DNA from: Aquilaria yunnanensis
Lineage: Eukaryota > Streptophyta > Magnoliopsida > Malvales > Thymelaeaceae
NCBI GenBank assembly: GCA_039654915.1
Contig: CM077600.1
Coordinates: 31,803,992-31,867,991 of the forward strand
Reading direction: 5' to 3'
Length of the DNA: 64,000 nt
Positions 47,463-59,103 of the stretch are shown here, piece after piece (positions within the stretch are counted from its first letter, which is position 1; each line of letters starts with the position of its first letter). The position numbers were made by a program, and so were the translations under genes. Below the pieces are notes generated by a model that was not told the origin of the DNA, did no database searches, and saw only the letters and a list, made by a program, of their open reading frames with translations.

Positions 47463-47631
47463 TATGTATCTGTTGGAGAAGGGGCGGAGCAAGGCTAGCA
47501 ACTGGTTTAATACAAATTCCAACCAAAAAGACACCCAAAAGATTGCTCACCGTGTTTGTTTCTTCGGGTTGTCTCTTTCTATCCGTGAAATGCTAGCTAG
47601 CTTTATGTATTTGCTTGAGCGGGATTGGGGC

Positions 47632-49278
47632 TAGAGGTGGGAGGTGGGCCGGGTTGGCCCGGACCGAACCGGGACCGTCCTGCTGTCAAACCCGCCCCGC
47701 CCCGCCTCACAAGAGGTTTACAATTTTATGGGCCGAATATGGGCCCAATAGGAGGAGAGGGACGCAAAAAAAAACCGGCCCGGACCAGGTGAGCCCGTCA
47801 GCCTGGACCGTCGCCCCGCCCCGCCGACCCGTGCGCAATGGCTCCCTGCATAACGTAAACCTGCAAAAAAAAATTTTAAAAAGGGCTAATTACACAGCAA
47901 GCCATCCAACGGTTTTCTGCTCCATTTCAGCCTCCAAAATTTCATTTTTACCCCTCCCAACAACTAAATTTCAATGACTTTTTGGTCAAACTAATTTTTC
48001 CCCTCCCCCTATAAATACCAATGTCATTTTCACTCAATCCTCACACAATCACTCAACCTCTCTTCTTCATCTACTATATTCTCTCAACCATTCTCCTTAT
48101 TTTCTTAATTTCTTCCAAATTTCTTACTAATCTCTCCCTAATATCTTCATAATCCTCTCTTGATTTTGCATTAATCACTACTATTAGTACGTGAGTCATG
48201 GCTTCAAAAGGAAAGGGCAAGTCAACAGATAGTTCATCTTCCCGCAACACCGGCCTCTGAGCCTTGTTCCGTCGTCGATTTCGACGTGCCGATAAAGGCA
48301 TTTCAATTCAAGAGTTTCACGACGATGATGCTGGAATCGATATGACGAATTACGATTTGGGTCTCGACGATCAATTATCCGATGATGAAGTGGAAGAGTT
48401 GGATGCGATGGCGTTTGGGAATCCGTCAACAGAACCGACGCCTACAAGTCATGAACTCGGCGGGAACTCAAGCACAAGGTAAATCCACGAGACTAACTGC
48501 TTGGGTTTGGGAGCATTATGAGCTCATAAATGAAGGGGAGTCGAGGTAAGGAAAATGCAAACATTGCGGGAAAAATTTTGTGCATAGAAAGAATTCCGGC
48601 ACTGGAACGCTGAAGAGGCATCTTGAAAATCAACATGCTAACGTCCTCCCTAGTACCGGGACTAGTTCTGGAGGACAAACACAACTTGGGTCTACAACCG
48701 GCGCCGGCGGACCAGATATATTTCGTTTTAACCAACAATCTTGTAGAGAAGGTATGGTAAATTGGATGATGCTTACCGAAAAACCTTTTTCACAAGCTGA
48801 AGATGTCCACCTCGTATGCGTGTGCAACCGAGATTGGGGCCTCGCAGCACTCCGGCATCAAGACCAAAAGAGTTCGGATGATGAGGTAATATCCGATACC
48901 GAGAGTTGAATTTTTTTCTTTCAATCATACATGTAGTTTGTATTTAATCTGATTATGTTGTTCAGCACAGATCATAGGTTTCTATTATTTATCATTTTCG
49001 GAACGTTTTTGCCATTTCAAAATGTAAGGCATGTTTCGATTACTTGTAAGTGCCGTTTGGCTTTTTAACTTAATAAAACTTACACCAGAGGTAGTGTTTT
49101 TTCTTAAAAATATTTATGACTTATATAATTAATAATTGTTCTATTTTATATATATATATATATATTTTAACAAAAAAAATGAATGAAACCCGCCCCGGGA
49201 CCGGCGTCGCCCCGCCTAGAGCCGGTCCGTGCCCGAGCCTCAGGACCCAGGCCCGGGCCGGCCTGATTCCCACCTCTA
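47632..49278 (+). mobile_element. hAT element, internally deleted, with transposase remnant
   Basis: Ends are TAGAGGTGGGAGG and ..GATTCCCACCTCTA. A perfect 8-bp target duplication ATTGGGGC lies at 47624-47631 and 49279-49286. Subterminal zones are GC-rich with repeated GGCCCGG/CCGGGCC motifs. The interior holds a broken BED-finger/hAT transposase N-terminus. At 1.65 kb it is about half of an autonomous element, so most of the transposase is deleted. Confidence 0.92.
48198..48909 (+). pseudogene. hAT transposase remnant with BED zinc finger
   Basis: Begins MASKGKGKSTDSSSSRNTG, hits TGA after about 20 codons, and continues acidic (DLGLDDQLSDDEVEELDAM). After a one-base frame change come TAWVWEHYELINEGES, another stop, then CKHCGKNFVHR..GTGTLKRHLENQH, the C2H2 BED finger used for DNA binding. 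The start of the catalytic region is visible (FNQQSCREGMVNWM), after which the frame jumps to a short tail, DDEVISDTES. The DDE core and dimerisation domain are absent. Confidence 0.85.
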
Positions 49279-49620
49279 ATTGGGGCGAGCCAGTTCGTTC
49301 GAGCAAAATTCTCACCAAAAGATACCAAAAATTCTAGGGTTTTTTTTATAGCTATCACCCTAAGCTTTAATTGATATTACATTTTTTTCCCTGAGGCTTG
49401 AAAATGTACACTTATCCCCTGCTTTTTTAACACTATTAGTCAGCCGTTAATTAAAATTACAACTAGTTACCTTGAATTTAGTCTGGTTTACAATTATAGC
49501 CAAAACTTTTGAAATCTATAATGTTTCAATATTGTCTTTCCCCTTCTCATCTCTTTACTTCTATTCTTTGCTATCTCCATTTCAACACCATCCATCTCCA
49601 CCGCCTCCCTGCCTCCTTAT

Positions 49621-50076
49621 CCAACCCCACCTTCTTGCTCCATTGCCTCCTTCCCCAAGCTCATCCTCAAAGCACTTATCCTCCTCACCTCGACATATTC
49701 AGACTCACTCAAATTCACCTCACATGTCTTTTTGTGGATCGACGCAAATTGAAAAAAGAGAAAAAAAAAAAAGGTCAACGCTTCAATGCATTAAACCACT
49801 TCAATTGATTTTTTAATCTAAAATTACATCATTTAAATATCTAATTAATAATCACTTGAATAATGTTTTCAAAAAAATAAATTTTTTTAGCCAATTAAGA
49901 AAAATAAAAAGTTAAGAGAAAATACCAAAATTTTCCAAAAAAAAAAAGTGTTAAAATATACTTTTAAAATTTTTTAAATATAAAGTTTTAATCGATATTA
50001 TTCGAGTTTAGTGAATAATCTTTATATATCAACGTAATTACTACTAACTTATTTGTTAGAATCATTGTCAAACATG
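49621..50076. other. Spacer between left arm and CACTA element
   Basis: 49600-49740 is C/T-rich and leader-like; the rest is AT-rich. No gene recognised. Confidence 0.4.
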
Positions 50077-50873
50077 CACTACTAGAAAAAATTGATTTAG
50101 CGACGACTAAGATCAATTTTGCGAGGGCAATCCGTCGCTAATATGGCCGTTTCTAATTTGCTCACCGTTAATTTTTTAGCGACGGTTAACATCGCAAACT
50201 AGCGACTTCTAATCGTCACAGCATAGACCATTGTATAATTACCGGTACTTATGGGCCGTCGAAGATTTAGCAACAATCAGCCATCGCTAGGTAGTGACAG
50301 TTGACCGTCGCTAGTTAATGACATATAGCCATCGCTAATTAGCGAGGGTTAACCGTGACTAAATAGTGACAATTAACCGTCGCTAGTTAGTGAGGGCTAA
50401 CCGTTGTTACTTAGTGATGATGAGTCGTCGTTACTTAGTGAGAGTTAACTGTCACTACTTAGTGATGATTAGCCATTTCTAATTAGTGACGGTTAGCCGT
50501 TACTAATTAGTGACGTGTAACCGTCGCTATTTAGTGACGTGCAATCTTCGCTATCTGCCTATAATTTGTTACTAGTTGTCATCGCTAAATCACAAATCTT
50601 GAACTTAACAGTTTTATTAGCAGACCTCCATTATGCACATCCATTCCATACAACTCCAACAAGCAAACACAGAACTAGTCCTCATTAATCCAAACTAATG
50701 CCATACACTTCCAAAAAAACATAAACATAAGTTGTTCCCACTAAAATGAAATAATTTATGCATATAGTGTTAGAATGTATTTTGGTAAATATACAGTCTT
50801 AATAATTATAGTAAAACAAGTACATGGGAGAGAATTCTACCCTATTGTCAACCAGTTTTATGATGAATAATAC

Positions 50874-50945
50874 CTAACCATCAGACTCTGGTGCAGCTGG
50901 TGGAGTCTTCCTAATTGCTTGCCATAGGGATGTCATGGGAACAAC
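50874..50945 (-). pseudogene. Probable last exon of a CACTA-borne gene
   Basis: A 24-codon terminal exon, preceded on the minus strand by an acceptor (CTACAG) and reading VVPMTSLWQAIRKTPPAAPE then ESDG and a stop. Such short basic/Pro-rich C-termini occur in Ptta/En/Spm plant transposon proteins. Upstream exons could not be recognised. Confidence 0.35.
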
Positions 50946-51626
50946 CTGTAGCAACAAAACAGGTGGTATAAGTTAGTTTCTGTGAATTGATGAACATGTG
51001 AAGTCCTGTCAAAACAACACAGTAAATTTGGTTTCAAAATGATCATGAGCGAAGAAAAATGTATGAAAGGGTTGAAATACATCAACTAAGGAGACTGATA
51101 GGTGGGAACACAGCTAACAATTACTAATATCCTAAACGAATAGAACTTGAAAAAAGAATAATAGAAAGACAAATAAAGCTAATTATTCATCAGAGATAGG
51201 AAACTGTTAAACAAATGGTATAGTAACCACTCATAGAGAACAACATAAATTGCAATAGATAAACAAAATCTGGTTCCTATGTATGATCATAAACTAAAAA
51301 TAAAAGAAAGACATGAGAAAAATGTCCAATAGCAGTGAAGAGAATAGTGTAGCAACAGACTAATAGTGGCAAAACTGCATGTAGCACCCACCAAGACATG
51401 AGCACCAACAAATCTTAACAGACACAAAGGAAGGAAGGAAGCCATAAAGTTAAAAAAAATAAAAAGGAAAAACAATGGGACAAGAAACCCGCAACAAAAT
51501 AAGGAAGAAACTTACATGAGCAGACCAAGAAAATAGAACCTAAAAATGATATACAGGCAGAACAAACATTGCAATAAACAAAACAAAATACATAACACTA
51601 CATTGGGGAACAGGAAAATAATCAAA

Positions 51627-51806
51627 AGTAATGCAACATCCATCCACAGGGACAGAACACAAGACCTTAGATATAAAAGGAAGAAACCAAGTGCAAGAGC
51701 AGAGAAGATCAACAAGAGTAATGCAACCTCCATCCATAGGGACGCAGCACAAGACCTTAGATATGAGAGGAAGAAACCAAGTGCAAGAACAAAGAAGATC
51801 ACTAGT
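51627..51806. repeat. 90-bp tandem duplication inside the CACTA element
   Basis: Two adjacent 90-base copies (51627-51716, 51717-51806), each starting AGTAATGCAAC and containing CAAGACCTTAGATAT and GAAACCAAGTGCAAGA, with about 8 differences. Being a multiple of three, it repeats in any frame. Confidence 0.9.
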
Positions 51807-54487
51807 GATCTTGAAAGGACCATATAAGGAATAGTAACAAAGAAACAAGTAGTGAATACACTGAATAGGGAACCAACCCAAGCAAGTAACAAAAGTTAAC
51901 AATTACCCTTGACACTACACAAACATTCTAGAATCTATTCTATGAAGACCAGACTTTAGTGTGAGGGAACGGTAAATTATTTGGATTTCCACAGGCTAGT
52001 CATTTCACAGCAAGTTAGAAGAGAGATTAACCAACACACAAATGACAATCTCAAACGAGAACAACATTTGGACATGTATCTAACAATGAAAATAACATTT
52101 ATTTTCATCAGATAGAGATAGAAACTAAACCGGATAATGAGAAAGTCAAAATCGGATAGAGATAGAGACTCATTAGTAATTACCAGAATAAATCTAGTGA
52201 ACAGTGAATCCAGTACAATACCCTTAAACATTAATTAAAAACATAGTTCACATCCCCAACAAATTGTGATGACTTAGAAAGGAATCAGAGATGAATACAG
52301 CAGAATCACATGTACTTGTGCTTCAATCAAGTGGAATCACAGGATTGACAAACCCTAGCTTTCGTCGTTTGTTCGTTCAAAATGAAGAGGGCAGAGAAGA
52401 AAACTGAGAGTGCGTGTGTGTAAGAGGATTAAGTCGCCTATATTGTTTCTTCGAAATCGAGAGGGAAGAGAAGAAGTGTGCGAGGATGAAGACTTGAGCA
52501 GGGCAGTAGAATTCGGGACCAGAGAGAACAACATGGGGAGAAGAAACTGGTGAGTTAAAGAGGCAAAAATAAAATGACGTCGTTTTCATCTAGTGACGAT
52601 AAACTGTCGCTTAGCTAATTTAAAACTAGCAACTTATGCCTTTCGCTAATTCTTAACATATTAGAAAATATGGTACAATAAAATATTAAAAAATGGCTAA
52701 TCCTCATATGCCAATAAACCAACTCAAATGAATTTATTTTTCATTTACTAGATTTTTTTTAATTACTTAAAATATAATATGAAATTCCTAATTTGATTTA
52801 ATCAAATTCAAATTTGTAATTATATAACTACAATAAGTGAGATATAAAAGCATAACTAAAATGTGAACAATTTAAGAAAATGTGATAGCGAAGACTGATC
52901 GTCGTAATATTAGTGAAGGTTAACAGTCGCAAATATTAGTGACACACAATCGTCGTTAGTTAGTGACAATTAACCTTCGGTAAATAGCAAAGATAATCAA
53001 TCACAAAAATGTAGCGACACATAACCGTCGCTAATATTAATTTTATTATAACAATTTATTCTAATAATAAGTTAAAGCTATAATTAGACTCTATGCTACT
53101 AAATAATGGATAAATGATACTATTCATTTCTCAATAAATATGTGTAAACAAATAATTTTTCAACTAATTTCGCTAGCCATTTAAACAATTCATAATTAAT
53201 TAGGAGTCCATAAATGGCATGATGTAGCTAAATTTAATAAAAACTAAAAATAAATAAAATTAATTAATTTAGTTCGCAACGGCTTATTACGACTAGTTTA
53301 TGGTCAATTACTGACTGCAAGTCGTCGGTATATCTTCAAAAATATTAGTGACACTTAGTTGACACTAAAAAACCTATTTTATTTATCAATTTATTTTTAT
53401 AATTAATAAAGTATAAAATTTATCATGAAATACTAAGAATCTTTCCCTATATGCAGATGATTAATATTGAAAAATAAAACAATATTCCTAAGGTCTGGCA
53501 AAAAAACCAATTCAATTCCAATTGATTTCAGTTTCCTTTTCAATTGAGATTTATGGATCCATGGATGTATGTGTCTATAGAAAAATTTACATTATAATTT
53601 ATTTTATTGTTAAAAAAATTTGTTTTGTTGTTAACAAATGTTTTGTTCTTACTTATTTTTTTAGAAAGATAACAAATGTAATGAAAAAATGGGAAAAAAA
53701 TTATGCAGTCTTTGACAACTTAGCGACGATCAACCCTCATTAAATTAGCAGGGGCAAACAGTCATTAACTTTAGCGACGGCTAACCGTCACTAATTTAGT
53801 GAGGGCAACTCGCCGCTAACATTAGTGACTATTTACCTTCACTATATTAGCAACTTCTAACTATCACTAATTTAGCAAGGGCAAGCTGTCGCTAACATTA
53901 GTGACTATTTACCTTCACTATATTAGCGCCTTTTAACCGTCATAATAATTAGTGACTAATAGCCTTTGCTAACATTTGTTCCTTAATTTTTTGAAAAATA
54001 ACTACAATAATGAATCTTGTCACCATAAAACAAAATTTCTCATTAAATTGTAATTTATAATTTTTGATACATACATATTTCCATCGATCCACACATCTCA
54101 ATCGGAAAAGAAACTGGAATCCATTACAATTAATCAGTCTTAAAAAAAGTAAAATGAAAATGAGAGAGAAATATCACTGAAAACTAGTGACAGCAAGGCA
54201 ATGCTAGGCTTCGATAACCTAATGAGGGCTAGTTGTCATTATTTTTTGGCATTGTAGTGAGTAAGCCATGACTAAAATTAGTAACGGCTTACCATCCCTA
54301 AATTTAGCGACTACTAGCCTTCGCTAAGTTAGTGATAGCCAGCAATCGCTAAATTTAGCTACTGCTGGTCTTTGCTAACTTAGCGACTGTGAGCCGTAGT
54401 CGCTAAATTTATGGACTTTAGCCTTTACTAACTTAGCGACGGCTTAGCGACTGCAAACCTTCACTAAATCACCATTTTCTAGTAGTG

Positions 54488-55135
54488 ATGACTAGCCTTC
54501 ACTAACTATGACCATAATAAGTTAGTGACAGCTAACATTTACTAATCACTAGTCTATGACCAATTAGCGAGAGCAAGCCGTCACTATCGTTAGCCAACAC
54601 TTTTAAAACTTTGTTTATTCATTTTTAGAAAAATAATTAAGATAATGAATATTTAACCATAAAAATAACATAAAATGTGTAAAGCTTAACAGATGAAAGA
54701 ATTTTTAATCATAAAATAAAATTAATTATAAATTATAATATATATATATATATTTTAATAGACACATAGATCCATTAATCTATACTTTTAGTCGTTACTA
54801 CACTAATATAGCTAAGACTTAATGACGGCTAACCGTCGCTAAATTAGTGAGGGCAAGCCGTCACTAAATTTAATGACGACTAATCGTTGCTAAATTAGGG
54901 ACGGCCATATGTAGCTAAACTTAGCGACAGTAACCCCTGCAAAATTAGCAATGGCTATTTGTCACTAAACTTAGTGATGTTTAACCTTCGCTAATTTAGC
55001 AATGCAATTTTAACAATAGATAACCATTGCTAATTTTTCACTAGACCTTTAGCGACGGTTTGTAGCCTCAAATTAGTAACGGTTTTTTGTTGTTGCTAAT
55101 TCTGACGCCACTAAATCACCTTTTTCTAATAGTAA
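54488..55135. repeat. Second CACTA-type tail abutting the element
   Basis: Past the ATG duplication the same AGCGACGG/CCGTCGCTAA units continue for another 640 bases, ending in AAATCACCTTTTTCTAATAGTA, a mutated CACTA terminus. 54590-54780 resembles 53970-54110 of the main element. This looks like the remaining right end of a related, older copy into or beside which the main element inserted. Confidence 0.6.
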
Positions 55136-55251
55136 TATAGCAATGTTGTTTTACCTCATATTTTCAAAAATAAATCATTTTTCAATATTTCTTATTTTAA
55201 TTTTTTCTTTTTCTTTTATTTTGAATTCACTATATGAGAAACTAGCTTTTA

Positions 55252-55783
55252 TGTAACACCCCCATATCTCATATGAGTAAATTGTGGGAAGCCTTATATG
55301 GATATATAGGCTTCAATTCCAGAACATAAACACCTGATGCTTATCTTTTTTTCAAATGATAGCTCATATGATGTTGGCAGGTGTTCTATTCATTGGTTCT
55401 GGATTTCAGTCATTACAGATAGTATCAAAGCCGACCTGGGACCACGATGATATGATATAATGCGTGTGAGCATGTATCGTCTACCAGGACTAATCCTGGA
55501 TTTGAGATGCTACTTAGCTAGAGGCTAAGTAGTCTGATTAGAGAGGTTACTTAATCTAAGGAATCAAGTAATCTGACTAACCCCAACGAGGAGGTTAGGT
55601 ACATAGGGGAGGGAATTTTATAATACCTATATATCCCACGTAGGTGAATTGTGAGAAGCCTTATGTGAATATATAGGCTCTAGTTCTAGAACATAAACAC
55701 CTAGCACTTATCATTTTTCAAAAGATAGCCCATGTAGTGTGGGCAAGTGTTCCATTGACCGGTTTTGGACTTGAGTCATTACA
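55252..55783 (+). mobile_element. TRIM (miniature LTR retrotransposon)
   Basis: Two similar repeats of about 165 bases (55252-55417 and 55619-55783), each containing GGAAGCC/GAGAAGCCTTAT, CTAGAACATAAACACCT and ending CATTACA. Directly after the first lies TAGTATCAAAGCC, a worn initiator-Met-tRNA primer site, and before the second AGGGGAGGGA, a polypurine tract. The internal segment is only about 200 bases and codes nothing. Flanks TTTTA and TTTTG agree at 4 of 5 bases. All this fits a terminal-repeat retrotransposon in miniature. Confidence 0.8.
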
Positions 55784-55788
55784 TTTTG

Positions 55789-56546
55789 AGATAAATATAG
55801 TAAGGCAAATAGCGCATTTATCTACAATAGCTATATTTAAAATTTGAGGCAAAAACTTATAAGCATATATTATATTTTTCACTAATTAATATACATTGGA
55901 GACAAATAAAATATTTGGCTCCATAAACTCTATTCAAAATTGAAGGTAAATAATTAAAACTAAATATTATATTATTGATAATTAAAATAGGATAGAAACA
56001 TAAAAAAAAATTATCTCTAATAATTAAATTCAAATAATTAAAGGCTCATATCGTATTTTCCACTAATAAAGGCAGGAGTGTTTTGCAAACTTCTAGATAA
56101 TTTGATGAACTTTACAATTTTTTATATTAATATCATTATTGTGTGTTTGTTTTATTACTTTTATATATGAACAAATCTGTTTCCTAGTAAGACTTACATA
56201 GATGACTTATATAATTCATAGTCAAAAAGTAAATTCAAATCTTCGAGACTGAAAAACTTGGTATAAACAATGCAAATTTTACAAAGTTTGAGGAAGGCAG
56301 AGTTGAGCTCAACCAAGGCCAACCCTTGGACTTCATATTTACATTTCCAAATGGCATTAGCCACCACATTTACATCCTCCATGATGGTATCATAGAACTC
56401 AGAGTTGAACTCATTGTTAGAAGCCAAAAGCTGAGAGGCAGCGTAACTGTTACAGTTTCAATATGTCTAGAGCATCCCACGGTCAATAGCATAGGTGGCG
56501 CTGACGAGGAGGGTGAAGATGAGGGACCTCGAGTCAGTGTTTCAAT
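55789..56546 (-). other. Right-arm inner flank with a coding-like fragment
   Basis: AT-rich to 56190. 56194-56427 on the minus strand keeps an open frame (NNEFNSEFYDTIMEDVNVVA, WKCKYEVQGLALVELNSAFL) and extends with stops to about 56520. This looks like a captured gene piece of unknown family belonging to the duplicated arm, interrupted upstream by the hAT element. Confidence 0.35.
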
Positions 56547-56769
56547 TAGGGGTGTTATCAAACCGAGTTTTTATCGAACTATTCGAACTCGAGTTTGAAA
56601 TTAGCCTTAACGAACCGAGCTTTTCAAACTTTGAATACGAGCTCGAGCCATTTTTATTATTCGAATCCCTTATTGAATTGAGCTCGAATATGTTAGTATT
56701 TAATTTGATAGGTTTTTTTAGCCTATCGAACCTATATAATAATAATAATAATAATAATAAATTAATATA

Positions 56770-56800
<31 letters not shown>

Positions 56801-57693
56801 GATAAAAGATGTAAAACGAGAAACCTAATATAGTAATAACAAAGTTGTGGAATCGGGGAAAGGAAGCTGCAAGCGTCTATCTCAGGATCTTAGCATCGGC
56901 AGCCGGCGTTCTCCTCTGTCATAACGATCACGAAGCCTCAGCGAGCCATCGACACCAAATCGACCTCACTTCTCCGCCGGAGTTCTTTTCTTTCGCGCAG
57001 TTGGTCGACCCTCCGCCTGACTTATCGTCTATCGGGCGTTGCGATTTGAACTCGGTGGATCGTCCGCTAAAGTTTCCTCCGAACCGTCGCCACCCTGGAA
57101 ACTCCAGCCCTCTGCCGAACGTCACTAGCCTTCGTCCTTCAACCGCCTCTCCACTGCCATCTGTGCTGTGGCCCCACTCTCCTAGACGTCACGCAACCGT
57201 GCCCAACAATCGCCGCCTATTGTTAGTGCCGAGCGAAGCAAAAGTCTCCGCCAGAATCGCGTCCATCCCTTACTGCCACAGTTCACTAATCCCTAAAGGT
57301 CACCGCCCCTCCTCAGCAAAGTCTAGGTTGCCACTCATCCAACCATTGCCAACATTGGAAAAATCGAAGCTAAACCCAAATCGTGACAAAAAATCGACCC
57401 GGACTCCACCCATTTGATCCAACCGAATTTTCTTTCTTTTTGGTACAACTAGTGCTTAGCCCTTCAACTTTCTATTTTGTTGAATTGAGTATTCACTTCT
57501 TCTCTATTTTACAACTTGGTCACTGACAGGCTTTTCGAACCTTTCGAACGTTTGAATCGAGCTCGAGCACCATACCGAGCCGAACTCGAGCACTAGTTTC
57601 TCGAGCTTATCGAATCCGAGCCCAAACCTGAACATTTCTAAAATTAAAATGAGCCGAACACCACGGGCTCGACTCAGTTCGATAACACCCCTA
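56547..57693. mobile_element. Non-autonomous hAT element
   Basis: Ends TAGGGGTGTTATC and ..GATAACACCCCTA pair exactly, and a perfect 8-bp duplication GTTTCAAT flanks it (56539-56546, 57694-57701). Subterminal zones carry repeated GAACTCGAG/CGAGCTCGAG motifs. The interior has an ATT/AAT microsatellite hairpin (56738-56801) and a GC-rich 190-codon frame (56845-57417) without a known domain, probably captured leader sequence. No transposase. Confidence 0.9.
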
Positions 57694-58161
57694 GTTTCAA
57701 TATAGCAACTACAAGGTCACTGTCAAGAGCTTGAGGAGTGTCGACAATGGGGTCAAAGAAGAGTGTATTGAAGCAGAAGGAAAAGTCGCATAAAGAGGTA
57801 AGGAGGCGCGGAGATGGATGGGTCAATGTGAAGGTGGAAGAGAATGGAAGTAGAGAGACGAGGAGGTGAAGGGCAATTTTAGAAAATTATATATTTCTAA
57901 ATTTTTGGGTATAATTGTAAACCAAACTAAATTCAAGGTGACTGACTATAATTTTAACTAACAATTGACCGATGGCGTTAAAAAAACAGGAGGTAAATGT
58001 ATATTCTCAAACTTCAGGGAGAAAGTGTAATATCACCCAAATGTCAGAGGGTAGCTATAAAAAACCCAAAAATCTATCTAGTTTACCTACATGCCCAAAT
58101 GATAATTCATTGCCTCCTAATCCAAGTAGCAATAAAAGCATTTATTGTGAGGGTGCAATAC

Positions 58162-58196
58162 CCTTCCTCCTTCCTCCTTCCTCCTTCCTCCTTCCT
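58162..58196. repeat. (CCTTCCT)n minisatellite
   Basis: About five 7-base CTTCCTC units in tandem. Confidence 0.85.
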
Positions 58197-58436
58197 TGTT
58201 CCCAATTAATGTTATCAAATGTTGGTTCGATTGTTTTTGGGTCTAAAAAAAATAGCTATTTCTCATGTCCCCTATGCTATGTGAATATCTCCTCAAATTT
58301 TATACTTGTATACTTGATTCTAAATAAAAAAATAAAATAAATTTATATAGAATTGCAAAGGTCATTTTGGGAGAAAAATTTGAAATGGCATATATACATA
58401 GCTAGAAGTTAGAAAGGGAGAACCAAAATTGGCTTA

Positions 58437-58743
58437 AGTCAACTTAATATAAAATTATTTATTTTTATTTTTATATTTTTTTTATCCAAAAATAATTTCA
58501 TTTAAAATTCAATATTATTTTGATGCAATAATTCATTTGAAAGTAAATTTTCATGATATTATTAAATTTTTATAAAATCTCAAATTTTAGGAATTAAAAT
58601 GAAAAAATTAATAAAATTATACAAATTGTATCTTCACTAGATTATTTCATCTACATAATATTGGCTTTCAAATGAAATTGGTCTTAGATAAAAAAACATG
58701 TACAAATAAAAATAAATCATTTTAGATTAAGTTGACTCAAATG
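58437..58743. repeat. MITE, palindromic, family M1
   Basis: AAGTCAACTTAATATAAAATTATTTATTTTTAT at the left mirrors the reverse complement of ATAAAAATAAATCATTTTAGATTAAGTTGACT at the right, with further pairing inward around TTTCATTT..AAATGAAATT. Same family as 24857-25185. Confidence 0.7.
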
Positions 58744-59076
58744 AAAATGAATTGGCTAAAATGGTGAATTATCTCTTGGGCTCCTCGGCAAACTGGGTAG
58801 ATTTTTTGGTGTCTTTTGCTAGGAATTTGTTTTCACTAGCTACCTCGCCTCAATCCCATTCAAACAAATACATGCACACCCAAATTCATAAAGAGTTTGA
58901 ATCATATGACGGACGATAGACATAACGGACAGATATCCCGTTCATAAAGCTAGCTAGCATTTTACGGATAGAAAGAGACAAGCAGAAGGAAGAAATGCGG
59001 TGAGCAATCTTTTGGGTGTCGTTTTGGTTGGATTTTGTATTGAACCAGCTAGGTTGCTCCGCTCCCTCTCCAACAG

Positions 59077-59103
59077 ATACATACATACATACATACATAC
59101 ATA
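59077..59103. repeat. (ACAT)n microsatellite
   Basis: Six to seven ACAT units at the outer end of the right arm; the left arm has a short TATGTATGTAT at the matching place. Confidence 0.9.

Larger units (their letters stand above)
47463..49620 (+). repeat. Left arm of large inverted duplication (split by a hAT element)
   Basis: 47463-47631 (ACTGGTTTAATACAAATTCC.., ..AAAAGATTGCTCACCGTG, ..GAAATGCTAGCTAGCTTTATG) and 49279-49620 (ATAGCTATCACCCTAAG.., ..CCTTGAATTTAGTCTGGTTT) recur in reverse complement at 57850-59095. A 1647-bp hAT element separates the two parts of this arm. The arms have diverged and carry different indels; the right arm has extra sequence, including a MITE. Confidence 0.75.
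50077..54487 (-). mobile_element. CACTA (En/Spm) element with palindromic subterminal arrays
   Basis: Starts CACTACTAGAAAAAATTG, ends ..CCATTTTCTAGTAGTG, with the 3-bp duplication ATG on both sides (50074-50076, 54488-54490). Left (50090-50600) and right (52585-53060, 53270-54480) zones are packed with degenerate units of the type TTAGCGACGGTTAACCGTCGCTAA. These occur as direct and inverted copies and would fold extensively. The middle (about 50640-52560) looks like a minus-strand transcription unit, leader near 52330 and last exon near 50900, but no transposase domain survives. The 4411-bp element is therefore non-autonomous. Confidence 0.88.
57850..59095 (-). repeat. Right arm of large inverted duplication
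   Basis: Reverse complement matches the left arm at 47463-49620, including GCAATCTTTTGGGTGTC, AAAGCTAGCTAGCATTTTACGG, CTCCAACAGATACATACAT and the zone around 57900-58070. Compared with the left arm it has an extra ~85 bases near 58885-58955, a MITE (58437-58743) and a block about 58090-58430. A shorter third copy in the same orientation follows at about 59104-59210. Confidence 0.7.

Noticed and set aside
50090..55120. Regular short repeats as a CRISPR or satellite array
   Set aside because: Units vary in length, occur in both orientations and are bounded by CACTA termini with a target duplication; they are subterminal transposon repeats.
56845..57417. 190-codon ORF as a gene
   Set aside because: Lies wholly inside a hAT element, is Pro/Ser/Arg-rich and GC-rich without a domain; more likely captured leader sequence.
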